A DNA stretch of 64,000 nucleotides from SIG587 sp045649505. Lineage in GTDB: Bacteria > Bacillota > Clostridia > Oscillospirales > Acutalibacteraceae. Made by a program: the position numbers and the translations under genes. This document shows, piece by piece, positions 25,060 through 33,800 of this stretch (positions are counted from its first letter, which is position 1; each line of letters opens with the position of its first letter). The notes beneath the pieces were generated by a model. That model searched no databases and was not told where the DNA came from. It saw only the letters and a program-made list of their open reading frames with translations. The stretch is taken from NCBI GenBank assembly GCA_045649505.1, contig JAZRQA010000061.1:8231-72230 (forward strand), given 5' to 3'.

Positions 25060-25487
25060 ATAACCTAACGGGAGCCGCGCTGGGTATATGCACCGCCTTT
25101 GTGTTTATGGGTGCTGTTCAAATGATAGCTCCGGGCGGCGCAATGAAGAAAAGCATAAGCTACCTTTTGGGGCTTGCTTTTTTGGTTATAATTCTTATTA
25201 GTGCGCTTGCTATAGGCAAATTTGATATAAGCGTAAATGGCACATCACAGGTAGAAACCGAAAATATCCCCGCAATGGCAGGCGGCGCGGCAAAATATCT
25301 CTGCGAAAGTGCGCTTAAAAGTCACAATATAAGTTTTAAGAATATAACCGTAAATGCGGATATTTGTGAAGATGGGAGCATATCTATTATTAGAGTAAGG
25401 GTAGTATCCGCGCACTCTAAGGCTGAAATAGCCGCTGCGCTGGAAGGATTGGTGCCCGAATCTGAGCTGGAGGTTATAAATGAATGA
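25056..25487 (+). CDS. spoIIIAF: Stage III sporulation protein AF
   Basis: The 143-residue protein has two N-terminal membrane helices and a soluble C-terminal domain, as in SpoIIIAF. The start is a GTG at 25056 that shares bases with the spoIIIAE stop (GTGA). It overlaps spoIIIAG by eight bases. Confidence 0.9.
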   Translation: MNNLTGAALGICTAFVFMGAVQMIAPGGAMKKSISYLLGLAFLVIILISALAIGKFDISVNGTSQVETENIPAMAGGAAKYLCESALKSHNISFKNITVNADICEDGSISIIRVRVVSAHSKAEIAAALEGLVPESELEVINE

Positions 25488-26004
25488 GCGGCTAAAAGAA
25501 ATTTTTTCAAAATTTAAAAAGGGTAAGGCGTTGCTTTTAATAGGCATTGTCGGAATTGTGCTCATAGGTGCCTCATCCTTTCTACCATCAAACAATACCT
25601 GTGCAAAAAATGAGAGTACGTCACTAGGTGCACAGGAATACTGTAGAGCTCTTGAGAAGAAAGTAAAAAACACCGTGAGCGCCATTACAGGCAGCGATGA
25701 TGTAAACGTAGCAATAACCCTTGAAAGCGGCGTAAAATATTCCTATGCCGATGAGGTCGAGAACAACTCCACCGAAAAGGTTCAAAGCTCCGCTACCGAC
25801 AAAACCGACGAACTGAGAAGCAGTTACATAACCGTAAAGCTTGCCGACGGAAGCGAATCAGCATTGCTTATAACCGAGTTTATGCCTGAAATCCGCGGTG
25901 TTACGGTGGTATGTGGGGGCAGTGATAGGGACGAGGAGATAGAAAATGCCGTTATAGCAATGCTGGGCATAACCTCCAGGCGTTTGTGCGTGGTAACTAA
26001 ATAA
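25480..26004 (+). CDS. spoIIIAG: Stage III sporulation protein AG
   Basis: The 174-residue protein has one N-terminal membrane helix (KALLLIGIVGIVLIGASSF). Its extracytoplasmic ring-building domain contains ITGSDDVNVAITLESG and ends with GVTVVCGGSDRDEEIENAVI. SpoIIIAG forms the large ring in the intermembrane space between mother cell and forespore. Confidence 0.94.
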   Translation: MNERLKEIFSKFKKGKALLLIGIVGIVLIGASSFLPSNNTCAKNESTSLGAQEYCRALEKKVKNTVSAITGSDDVNVAITLESGVKYSYADEVENNSTEKVQSSATDKTDELRSSYITVKLADGSESALLITEFMPEIRGVTVVCGGSDRDEEIENAVIAMLGITSRRLCVVTK

Positions 26005-26025
26005 TTTATTCAGGAGGAAAACAAA

Positions 26026-26580
26026 TTGAAAAAGGGTAAGGTTTTTACTAAAAGTCAGATAGCACTTTGCGTAATGGTATTGGCTCTTGGCGCCGCGGTC
26101 TGGCTTAATATGAAATATTCATCAAGTCTTGAAACAACAAAGGATACGACATCGAAATATCTTGGTGATACTCAGTATGTGGGCAGCGTAAGTGACTCCT
26201 CTGCGGTGCAAACAGCGGGGAGCGCGCAGCAATCGGATTATTTCACTACGGCTAAGGCGCAAAGGCAACAGGCTTTAAAGGCGGCTCAGGAGCAGATTGA
26301 CGAAACGCTTAAAAGTGACTCGGCTACAGCCGAGGATAAAAAGGCAATGCAGGCGTTAAGTGCCGCACTTGCAAAGAGAATTGAGGCTCAAACAAACATT
26401 GAAAATCTTCTAAAGGCGAAGGGCTTTGATGAGGCACTTGCGGTTATTAGCGATGATTCGGTCGATATAGTGGTTCGAAGCGACGGGCTTTTGGCGAGCG
26501 AAACCCTGCAAATACAGGAAATTGCCGTAGCACAGAGCGGTGCAAAGCTTAGTGATATAAAAATTATTCCCGTAAAATAG
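26026..26580 (+). CDS. spoIIIAH: Stage III sporulation protein AH
   Basis: The 184-residue protein has one N-terminal membrane helix, a charged helical spacer (AKAQRQQALKAAQEQIDETL) and a C-terminal YscJ/FliF-like ring domain. In Bacillus it docks with SpoIIQ from the forespore side. The start is TTG at 26026, preceded by a very strong AGGAGGA site. It closes the spoIIIA operon. Confidence 0.93.
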   Translation: MKKGKVFTKSQIALCVMVLALGAAVWLNMKYSSSLETTKDTTSKYLGDTQYVGSVSDSSAVQTAGSAQQSDYFTTAKAQRQQALKAAQEQIDETLKSDSATAEDKKAMQALSAALAKRIEAQTNIENLLKAKGFDEALAVISDDSVDIVVRSDGLLASETLQIQEIAVAQSGAKLSDIKIIPVK

Positions 26581-26609
26581 TTGTGTTCTTGAAAGTTTTG
26601 TGTTATACT
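26581..26609 (+). promoter_or_regulatory. Promoter of the Asp23 gene
   Basis: TTGTGT at 26581-26586 and TATACT at 26604-26609 are spaced by 17 bp, starting right after the spoIIIAH stop. Confidence 0.6.
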
Positions 26610-26650
26610 AAATTAAAACAGAGCAAAAACCTTTTGAAAGGATGTATATT

Positions 26651-26992
26651 ATGAATAACACAAGTGGTCTTGCAATAAACACTGCTGTTGTTGAAAAAAT
26701 GGCGGGTATTGCCGCTACAGAGGTTGAGGGAGTTAAAGGCCTTGCCGCTAAAACTGCCGATATTAAGCAGATAATCAGCCGAAATACCGTTTTCAAGCCT
26801 GTAAAGGTAGAAACCAAAAACGGCACCATTGAAATTGATATTTATATCTGTGTAACCGAAAATGCACAGGTAAAGCAGGTTGCTGAGAATGTTCAGGCAA
26901 GCGTTAAGGAAAAACTTCAGAATATGACGGGAAATGCCGTTACCCACGTTAATGTTTACGTTGCCGATGTAGCATTTGAGGAAGAAAAATAA
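26651..26992 (+). CDS. Asp23/Gls24-family envelope stress protein
   Basis: The 113-residue protein is a single Asp23 (DUF322) domain. It opens with GLAINTAVVEKMAGIAATEVEGV and ends with NVYVADVAFEEE. Family members associate with the membrane and are linked to alkaline or cell-wall stress. The ATG at 26651 is chosen over 26642 because AAAGGA ends directly before the latter. In many Clostridia a gene of this type follows spoIIIA, often before nusB. Confidence 0.9.
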   Translation: MNNTSGLAINTAVVEKMAGIAATEVEGVKGLAAKTADIKQIISRNTVFKPVKVETKNGTIEIDIYICVTENAQVKQVAENVQASVKEKLQNMTGNAVTHVNVYVADVAFEEEK

Positions 26993-27009
26993 CAATACGA
27001 TTTGTTTTT

Positions 27010-27043
27010 AGGAACGCTATGTTAAGAAGCGTTCCTTTTTTTA
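27010..27043 (+). terminator. Terminator after the Asp23 gene
   Basis: AGGAACGCT and AGCGTTCCT arms (27010-27018 and 27028-27036) are followed by a T run. Confidence 0.9.
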
Positions 27044-27047
27044 AAAA

Positions 27048-27084
27048 GTAATCCCCCGTCCTTTGAAAGGACGGGGGATTTTTA
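27048..27084. terminator. GC-rich terminator after aspS, probably bidirectional
   Basis: A 13-bp stem (27051-27063 with 27067-27079) contains CCCCCGTCC and GGACGGGGG. T runs exist on both strands. Confidence 0.85.
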
Positions 27085-28869
27085 CTATTTATTCTGATTT
27101 ATAATTGCAATAGAAAGGTCGTTAAGCTGAGTAGCGTCTACACAGCTCGGCGCGCCGCTCATAAGCTCACCCGAGTTTGAAACCTTGGGGAACGCAATAA
27201 CATCGCGCAGTGTTTCACAGCCGCACATAAGCATAGCAATTCGGTCAAGACCTATGCCCATACCGCCGTGGGGCGGTGCACCGAAACGAAATGCATCAGT
27301 AAGGAATCCGAACTTCTCGTGCGCCTGCTCGTCGGTAAGACCGAGTGCCCTGAACATCTTGCTCTGAAGCTCGGGGTCGGTAATACGAATGGAGCCTGAG
27401 GAAAGCTCAACACCGTTAAGCACAAGGTCATACGCCTTGGCGAACACCTTTGCAGGGTCGGTGTCAAGGTACTGGATGCTTTCATCCAGCGGTGAGGTAA
27501 AGGGATGATGCATTGCATCCCAGTTGCCCGTTTCCTCATTGTACTCAAAGAACGGGAATTCGGTTATCCAAAGGAAATTAAAGGTATTGGGAATAATGTC
27601 AAGCTTCTTTGCAACGGTTAAACGTAAAGCGCCCAGTACAGGCAGAGTTATCTTAGCCTTGTCGGCAATAATAAGAATAACGTCGCCCTGCTTTGCGCCC
27701 ATACGGGAAAGAATACCGTTCATTTCATCTTCGCTCATAAACTTGGCAAAGGAGCAATTTGGTACTTCCTCGGCCCAACGGATAAAGGCAAGGCCCTTTG
27801 CGCCGATTCCTCTCACCTGCTCGGTGAGCTTGTCTATCTCTTTTCTCGTGAGCACCCCTGCGGCGTTCTCGGCATTTATTGCCCTGACTGTGCCGCCGTT
27901 TTTAACAGTATCGGAAAATACTGAAAATCCGCAGTTTTCCACAATATCCGAAATATCGGTTATCTTAAGGCCAAAACGGGTATCGGGCTTATCGGAGCCG
28001 TAGCTGTTCATAGCCTCGGTATAGGTCATACGGGGAAGGGGTGTGGGAATATCAATATCCAGAACATCCTTGAACAGGCGCTTAACATAGCCTTCGCCAA
28101 TGGATAAAACATCCTCAATATCAACAAAGGACATCTCAAGGTCTATCTGTGTAAACTCCGGCTGGCGGTCTGCGCGAAGGTCCTCATCACGGTAGCAACG
28201 CGCAATCTGCATATAGCGATCAAAACCCGAGAGCATTAAAAGCTGCTTATACATCTGAGGGGACTGCGGCAGCGCAAAGAAGCTTCCAGGATGTACGCGT
28301 GAGGGAACAAGATAATCTCTTGCGCCTTCGGGTGTAGATTTTATAAGGGTGGGTGTTTCTATCTCAATAAATCCGTTTTCATCAAAATAGTCACGGGTCA
28401 CCTTAGCAATGCGGTGACGGGTGAGAATGTTGTTTTGAAGATTTGCGCGGCGCAGGTCAAGATAGCGGTACTTAAGGCGCAATTCTTCGTTTGCGTTGGT
28501 ATCGGTCAAAATTTCAAAGGGCGGTGTTGCGCTTATACCAAGAACATTTAAGGTATCAACGGCAATCTCAATTTCGCCTGTGGGTATCTCCTTGTTTATT
28601 GAAGAGCGGATTCTAACAGTACCCTTTGCCATAACCACATATTCACTGCGTATTTCAAACGCTTTATTGAATACATCTCTGTCGGTAGCATCGTCAAAAG
28701 CAAGCTGAACAATACCTGTACGGTCTCTCAAATCAATGAAAATAAGGGAGCCAAGATCGCGCTGACGCTGTACCCAGCCTGCAACAGTAACGGTTTTTCC
28801 CTCATCCTCGCGGCGCAACGCTGCGCAATATACACTTCGGCGAAGCTCGCCCATTTTATCAAGTTTCAT
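27085..28869 (-). CDS. aspS: Aspartyl-tRNA synthetase, bacterial type
   Basis: The 594-residue class II synthetase has an N-terminal OB fold (VTVAGWVQRQRDLGSLIFIDLRDR), motif 2 region RCYRDEDLRADRQPEFTQID, a bacterial GAD insertion domain in the middle and motif 3 GMGIGLDRIAMLMCG. It charges tRNA-Asp, and possibly tRNA-Asn if the enzyme is of the non-discriminating kind. It lies 12 bases after hisS, the common hisS-aspS pair. Confidence 0.97.
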   Translation of the reverse strand: MKLDKMGELRRSVYCAALRREDEGKTVTVAGWVQRQRDLGSLIFIDLRDRTGIVQLAFDDATDRDVFNKAFEIRSEYVVMAKGTVRIRSSINKEIPTGEIEIAVDTLNVLGISATPPFEILTDTNANEELRLKYRYLDLRRANLQNNILTRHRIAKVTRDYFDENGFIEIETPTLIKSTPEGARDYLVPSRVHPGSFFALPQSPQMYKQLLMLSGFDRYMQIARCYRDEDLRADRQPEFTQIDLEMSFVDIEDVLSIGEGYVKRLFKDVLDIDIPTPLPRMTYTEAMNSYGSDKPDTRFGLKITDISDIVENCGFSVFSDTVKNGGTVRAINAENAAGVLTRKEIDKLTEQVRGIGAKGLAFIRWAEEVPNCSFAKFMSEDEMNGILSRMGAKQGDVILIIADKAKITLPVLGALRLTVAKKLDIIPNTFNFLWITEFPFFEYNEETGNWDAMHHPFTSPLDESIQYLDTDPAKVFAKAYDLVLNGVELSSGSIRITDPELQSKMFRALGLTDEQAHEKFGFLTDAFRFGAPPHGGMGIGLDRIAMLMCGCETLRDVIAFPKVSNSGELMSGAPSCVDATQLNDLSIAIINQNK

Positions 28870-28881
28870 TTTATAAACCTC

Positions 28882-30189
28882 CTACTGCGCGATAGCATTT
28901 GTAAGATTATCTATAGCCATGGTCTGTTTTGCCGCATAAAGCTCATCAACTATATTTTCAAGGTCAATTTCTCGGCTTTCGCCGTTTTCCATATTCTTTA
29001 TGTTGGCCTTTTTGTTTTTAAGCTCATCATCACCGAGCACCATCGTAAATGCGGCACCAAGCTTGTTGGCGTAGCGCATCTGCGCCTTAACGCCCCTACC
29101 GCTTATCTCGCATTGGGCAGCAAATCCCTCGGCGCGTAGCTTGGCGCAAAGACCGCTTGCCTTAACTGCAGCATCGGCGCCCATTGCGGCAATAAATAAG
29201 TCGCATTTTTCAGGTTTTGGAAGATCAATACCTTGATTTTCAAGCACAAGCATAAGGCGCTCGATACCCATTCCAAAGCCTAAAGCAGGGAGCGCGGGAC
29301 CGCCCATCTGGGAAACAAGCCCGTCATATCTGCCGCCGCCGCAAACGGTACCCTGAGCACCAATATCGTTTGAAACAAACTCGAAAACAGTCCTTGTGTA
29401 GTAGTCAAGCCCTCTTACAATATGAGGGTCGACAGTATACTCAATACCCATTGCGCTAAGATGGCTTTTAACGCCCTCAAAATGCTCGGCACATTCATCG
29501 CAAAGGTAGTCTATCATAACAGGGGCTTGCTTTGCTATTTTAGAGCATATGGGTGACTTGCAATCTAAAATTCGCATAGGATTACGCTCAAGCCTGTCCT
29601 TACAGGTTTCGCACAGCTCATCAGTGTGTGCGGCAAAATAGGCTTTAAGAGCCTCGTGATATTTTGCTCTGCAGGTAGGACAGCCTATGGAATTTATCTG
29701 CAAGGAAAGATTTTTAATACCAAGTCCACTCAGCACACTGCGGCCAAGGGCTATGACCTCGGCATCGGCACCGGGCTCACCGGCACCAAAGCACTCAATG
29801 CCAAATTGGTGAAACTCCCTGAGTCTGCCTGCCTGAGGCTTTTCGTAGCGGTAACAACCGCCTATATAACAGACCTTAAGAGGCAACGCGCCATTTACAA
29901 GGCCGTTTTCTATAGCGCTGCGCACAACACCGGCAGTAAGTTCGGGGCGAAGCGTGATGCTCCTTCCGCCCTTATCGTCAAAGGTATACATTTCCTTTTG
30001 AACAACATCGGTAGTATCACCAACGCTGCGCTTGAACACCTCGGTATGCTCAAATACGGGTACACGTATCTCCTTAAATCCGTAAAGCCTTGCGGTGTCA
30101 AGCATATATTCTTCGACAAATTGCCATTTATAGCTGTCCTCAGGTAACAGGTCACAGGTTCCCTTAATAGCACGGTTTATTTCAGCCAT
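28882..30189 (-). CDS. hisS: Histidyl-tRNA synthetase
   Basis: The 435-residue class II synthetase shows the histidine-specific motifs RPELTAGVVRSA, REFHQFGIECFG, VRGLDYYTRTVFEF and LGFGMGIERLML, with a C-terminal anticodon-binding domain. It begins the hisS-aspS operon. The leader has no T-box, but two strong hairpins lie between hisS and mgsA. Confidence 0.97.
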   Translation of the reverse strand: MAEINRAIKGTCDLLPEDSYKWQFVEEYMLDTARLYGFKEIRVPVFEHTEVFKRSVGDTTDVVQKEMYTFDDKGGRSITLRPELTAGVVRSAIENGLVNGALPLKVCYIGGCYRYEKPQAGRLREFHQFGIECFGAGEPGADAEVIALGRSVLSGLGIKNLSLQINSIGCPTCRAKYHEALKAYFAAHTDELCETCKDRLERNPMRILDCKSPICSKIAKQAPVMIDYLCDECAEHFEGVKSHLSAMGIEYTVDPHIVRGLDYYTRTVFEFVSNDIGAQGTVCGGGRYDGLVSQMGGPALPALGFGMGIERLMLVLENQGIDLPKPEKCDLFIAAMGADAAVKASGLCAKLRAEGFAAQCEISGRGVKAQMRYANKLGAAFTMVLGDDELKNKKANIKNMENGESREIDLENIVDELYAAKQTMAIDNLTNAIAQ

Positions 30190-30228
30190 CTAATATCCTC
30201 TCCAATACCGAAAAACGGCATAATGTAT

Positions 30229-30279
30229 GGGAGGATGCTATCCTCCCGTAAAGTTCACAGGGCGGCATTTGCGCCGCCC
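30229..30279 (-). repeat. Two GC-rich hairpins between mgsA and hisS
   Basis: GGGAGGA/TCCTCCC (30229-30247) and GGGCGGC/GCCGCCC (30260-30279) are perfect 7-bp stems. No good T run follows either of them on the minus strand, so they may be a weak terminator of the mrdA-minD-mgsA unit or part of the hisS leader. Confidence 0.55.
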
Positions 30280-30292
30280 GATAGTTTTGTTA

Positions 30293-30691
30293 TCAGCCCT
30301 TGCGCACAATATCACGCCAGTCAAGATCACCGCGCTCAAGTCCATGAATAAGCATTTCAGCCGTTGCAATATTGGTGGCAACGGGAATATTATGAACATC
30401 GCAAAGGCGCAGCATTACCTGATCGTCATTTTCACCCTTAGGATTGAGCGGGTCGCGGAAGTAAAGCACAAGGTCAATTTCATCGCAACCTATTCTCGCG
30501 GCAATCTGCTGAGAGCCGCCCTGAGAGCCGCCTAAAAAGCGTATTATATTAAGCCCTGTAGCTTCGGCAACGGTTTTTCCCGTCGTACCTGTAGCAAGCA
30601 AAGTATGTCTGCTTAAAATGCCGCAGTAGGCAATACAAAACTGTACCATAAGCTCTTTTTTTGCGTCATCTGCAATCAAAGCAATGTTCAT
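30293..30691 (-). CDS. mgsA: Methylglyoxal synthase
   Basis: The 132-residue protein converts dihydroxyacetone phosphate to methylglyoxal and phosphate. Family motifs are IALIADDAKKELM, TGTTGKTV, GSQGGSQQIAARI, the catalytic-region LVLYFRDPL and ATNIATAEMLI. The enzyme gives an overflow route when phosphate is short. It is last in mrdA-minD-mgsA, an arrangement known in Firmicutes. Confidence 0.96.
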   Translation of the reverse strand: MNIALIADDAKKELMVQFCIAYCGILSRHTLLATGTTGKTVAEATGLNIIRFLGGSQGGSQQIAARIGCDEIDLVLYFRDPLNPKGENDDQVMLRLCDVHNIPVATNIATAEMLIHGLERGDLDWRDIVRKG

Positions 30692-30738
30692 TTAAATCAT
30701 CCTCGCTGTATCTAATTTAACAAGACCATAAATTTAGT

Positions 30739-31470
30739 CTATATTTTTTTTGGTTTCGGCAATCGCACATTCTCTCCCTGAAGGCGTTTTGAAATTCGGA
30801 AAAAAGCCCTGGCCGCGCGTCCTTTTTTTAAAGGCTTGCCCTTTGCGGCGGCAACCATAAGTTCCTGTGCGTAAGGAACAATTCCGATAAGCTGAATCCC
30901 TGTGTGGTCAATAGTGTCGTCAATGTTTTTATAAATTCCGCTTTTAATAAGCCGAATATCAAATCTGTTTAGAACCATGCGCACATTGTCAGAGAAAGCA
31001 CAAATTCTTTCGCATATACCCGCCGCATCTCTTATACACACGACATCGGGGGTCACTACCACAAGATGTGTTGTACCGCTCGGCATTGCTGCGCAAAGCT
31101 TAAAATCAACGCCTGCGGGGAAATCAAAAATAACAATATCGTAAAGGCCTGCAACCTCTGCGGCAAAGCTCGCAAAGGAAAAGGTATCTATCATACCTTC
31201 ATCGGCAGGTGCGGCAAGAAGATCTAATTTTTTAAATCCCTCAACCGCGCAAACAGCATCCTCAAGAGGCTTTCCAAGCAGTACATCGCTTATATCAAAT
31301 ACAAGACGGGCGCTTACTCCAAGCATTAAATCAAGGCATCTTAGCCCCGCATCCATATCAACAAGCAGTACGCTTTTACCCGCCGCGGCAAAGGCACAGG
31401 AAAGTCCTGCGCTGAAGGTGGATTTTCCAACCCCACCTTTGCCGGAGGTCACGGTATAAATTTCACTCAT
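30739..31470 (-). CDS. minD: MinD-like ATPase
   Basis: The 243-residue deviant Walker ATPase has TSGKGGVGKSTFSAGL, VDMDAGLRCLDLMLG and FDFPAGVDF. Position behind mrdA supports MinD, the membrane-cycling ATPase that places the division septum. The C-terminus carries AFFRISKRLQG, which could be a membrane-targeting amphipathic helix but is followed by a basic tail. No minC or minE is next to it, so it may act with another partner or in a different polar process. Confidence 0.85.
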   Translation of the reverse strand: MSEIYTVTSGKGGVGKSTFSAGLSCAFAAAGKSVLLVDMDAGLRCLDLMLGVSARLVFDISDVLLGKPLEDAVCAVEGFKKLDLLAAPADEGMIDTFSFASFAAEVAGLYDIVIFDFPAGVDFKLCAAMPSGTTHLVVVTPDVVCIRDAAGICERICAFSDNVRMVLNRFDIRLIKSGIYKNIDDTIDHTGIQLIGIVPYAQELMVAAAKGKPLKKGRAARAFFRISKRLQGENVRLPKPKKI

Positions 31471-31539
31471 AAAACCGTTACTCCTATATCATATATATCT
31501 AAAGCAGATTTTAACATAAAGTTGCTATCTCGTCAAGAT

Positions 31540-33531
31540 TTATTCTAATACAACATAAGGCTTTTGATATGTTGTATCGGTTTCGTCGGCAAAGAAATAT
31601 GCGTCCATAATAGTCTTGGCAACGGTGGCGGCGTAGGAGCTTACCTCGCCGTGCTCCAACACAACGGCTATAGCTATTTCGGGGTTATCAAAGGGGGCGA
31701 AGGCTATAAAGACGCAGTGGTCGGGACCTGAGGTTGTCTGTGAGGTACCCGTTTTACCGCCTACCTTAAGCGGATAACTGCCGAATACTCCGCTACCTGT
31801 ACCGTCGGTAGTAACCGAAAGCATTCCTTCCTTAACGTCCTCAAGATTTTTTTCCGATATTTTAATTTTATTAAGTTGTTTGCCCTTATTCTCGTAATAG
31901 GTCTCACTCAGGTCGTAGGAAACAGTCTTGGATATAAGCGATGCTTGATGGCGTGTTCCGCCGTTGGCAAGTGTTGCAGTATAGCTTGCAAGCTGTAGCG
32001 GAGTGAAGGCGTTCATTTGTCCAATAGCCGCCTGCAGTGTGTCACCGCCCATACTATCGGTAGTGGGCTCAACAAGCAGACCTGCCGAGGCAGAAACCTC
32101 GGTTTTCGGGGCAACGCCAAGACCGAATTGCTTAAAGTAATCGGTAAGCTTCATAATACCTATGCGCTTGCCGAGTTCGAAGAAATAGTAGTTACAAGAG
32201 CGAGACAGAGCTTTTGTGAGAGCTGTGCTTCCGTGCCAACCCATACAGTTTGGTCTATAGTCTGAAAAGAAGGTGTATGTGTGCTGGCAGTAAATACTTT
32301 CATCGCTGGTGACAAGACCGTTTTCAAGAGCCGCAATCGCAACGGCAGGCTTTATAGTGGAACCTATAGGATATATACCGTTAAAGGCGCGGTCGGTCAG
32401 CGGTTTTGCAGGGTCGTTTGCAAGGGATGAATATATCTCATGGTAGGTAGACATATCGAAGGAGGGATAGTTAGCCGAAACAATTACCTCGTTGGTATCT
32501 ACTTTAACTGCAACTGCGGCACCGCCTACAACTCTGCCGCCTTTTTGATTTCTGTTTGACTGCGCTTTTTTAATAACGCCCGCCAGAGAGTCCTGCGCTG
32601 TGCGCTGAATTGTTTTATCAAGGGTCAGCATAATCGTTTTACCCGAAACAGGTTCTTTGGTAACGGTGGTTTCAAGTATAGTACCCTTTGAATCTATTTT
32701 ATAGGTTATCTCACCGTCAGTACCGCGAAGGTCGCTTTCGGCATAGGCTTCAATACCGCTTTTTCCCACCTTATCGTTATAGGAGTAGCCTTTTTCCTTA
32801 AGCTCGGCCCACTCCTCAGCATAAATGGGACCAAGCTCCCCGATAATGTTAGGGGCAAGGGTGGTATCAACATATTCTCTGAACGGAGTTATGTCAACCG
32901 TAACACCGTTAAGAATAAAATTATATTCACTTATAACGCGCATAAGCTCGGCTGAGATATCCTCGGCAAAAATGTAGGGGTTAGTAACCGAGAAATCTGT
33001 AATTTCCATTGAATAGCGAACACCCATAATAAGGCGTTGCTGTGCGCGGGAGTAGTTTTCAAGGGAATAGCGTTTAACCATCTGCACAAAGCAGTTTTCA
33101 GCCGTTGCGTAATCGGCAAGGTTAAGTGTCGCAATAAGCTGATTTTTTGCCGTTTCTTCACCCTTGTAGGTAAAGGGTTCGCCCTGTGATAGGGGCAGTT
33201 TGTCCTCCCACTGCGCATTTTTATCTTTAAAAATGCCTATAAGGCGTAAAATGGTATCATTAAGCTGAGCGCGGCGGATGTTGGCGCTGTTAAAAACAAC
33301 ATTATATCCGTCACGGTTAACGGCTATTTGCCGCCCGTAGCAGTCAAGTATCTCACCGCGCGGAGCCTTTATTTTTGAAACAATGGTGGAAATTCCCGCG
33401 CCCTGCGCTGTGTAGGTATCGGCATTAACTATCTGGAGTGAGCAAATGCGCACAACGTAAAGCAGCACGATAACCACTGCGATTATTGACAACACGGTTA
33501 TTCGCGTCTGCTTTTTTCTTGTAAATGCCAT
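31540..33531 (-). CDS. mrdA: Penicillin-binding protein 2, transpeptidase of elongation
   Basis: The 663-residue class B penicillin-binding protein has an N-terminal membrane anchor (TRITVLSIIAVVIVLLYVV), a PBP dimer domain with APRGEILDCYGRQIA, and a transpeptidase domain. The active-site motifs are STIK (catalytic Ser), SCN and KTGT. It crosslinks peptidoglycan during rod elongation together with RodA. The start is ATG 33531 because AGGAGGTG at 33536-33543 fits it. An in-frame GTG at 33540 is inside this site. Upstream there is an unusual palindrome array. Confidence 0.95.
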   Translation of the reverse strand: MAFTRKKQTRITVLSIIAVVIVLLYVVRICSLQIVNADTYTAQGAGISTIVSKIKAPRGEILDCYGRQIAVNRDGYNVVFNSANIRRAQLNDTILRLIGIFKDKNAQWEDKLPLSQGEPFTYKGEETAKNQLIATLNLADYATAENCFVQMVKRYSLENYSRAQQRLIMGVRYSMEITDFSVTNPYIFAEDISAELMRVISEYNFILNGVTVDITPFREYVDTTLAPNIIGELGPIYAEEWAELKEKGYSYNDKVGKSGIEAYAESDLRGTDGEITYKIDSKGTILETTVTKEPVSGKTIMLTLDKTIQRTAQDSLAGVIKKAQSNRNQKGGRVVGGAAVAVKVDTNEVIVSANYPSFDMSTYHEIYSSLANDPAKPLTDRAFNGIYPIGSTIKPAVAIAALENGLVTSDESIYCQHTYTFFSDYRPNCMGWHGSTALTKALSRSCNYYFFELGKRIGIMKLTDYFKQFGLGVAPKTEVSASAGLLVEPTTDSMGGDTLQAAIGQMNAFTPLQLASYTATLANGGTRHQASLISKTVSYDLSETYYENKGKQLNKIKISEKNLEDVKEGMLSVTTDGTGSGVFGSYPLKVGGKTGTSQTTSGPDHCVFIAFAPFDNPEIAIAVVLEHGEVSSYAATVAKTIMDAYFFADETDTTYQKPYVVLE

Positions 33532-33573
33532 TTGTCTCACCTCCTGTGTAGTGATTATAATGAATATAGGTTG

Positions 33574-33729
33574 GTGAAAAAGCGCACTTGCGCTTTTTCA
33601 CGGACAAATTTTTAATTTGTCCGTGAAATTATAAAAATAATTTCACCTATTTCATTGCAATGATGTCGGCGTAAATAATCAAGGATTATTTACATAAAAC
33701 CGCTATGTGTAGCGGTTTTTCGAAAAACC
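33574..33729. repeat. Array of six consecutive perfect palindromes
   Basis: Perfect inverted repeats follow one another: 13-bp arms at 33574-33601, 12-bp at 33599-33625, 10-bp at 33623-33646, 10-bp at 33671-33693, 10-bp at 33696-33719 and an 8-bp self-palindrome at 33714-33729. Neighbouring hairpins share their end bases (CAC, GTG). The array fills the spacer between divergent mrdA and metY. The fifth element resembles a terminator with TTTTT. Confidence 0.85.
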
Positions 33730-33800
33730 TTTATTTGAAAGCTTTTCGACTACCGATTATCATTATAAAAACGTATATTGATTTTTCGGAGGAAAAAACT

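Noticed and set aside
33574..33729. CRISPR-like or tandem repeat array
   Set aside because: The units are palindromes of different sequence and length. No repeated unit with unique spacers exists and no cas gene is present.
33601..33800. Possible S-box (SAM) riboswitch before metY
   Set aside because: The conserved S-box core sequences are absent. The region consists of independent simple palindromes.
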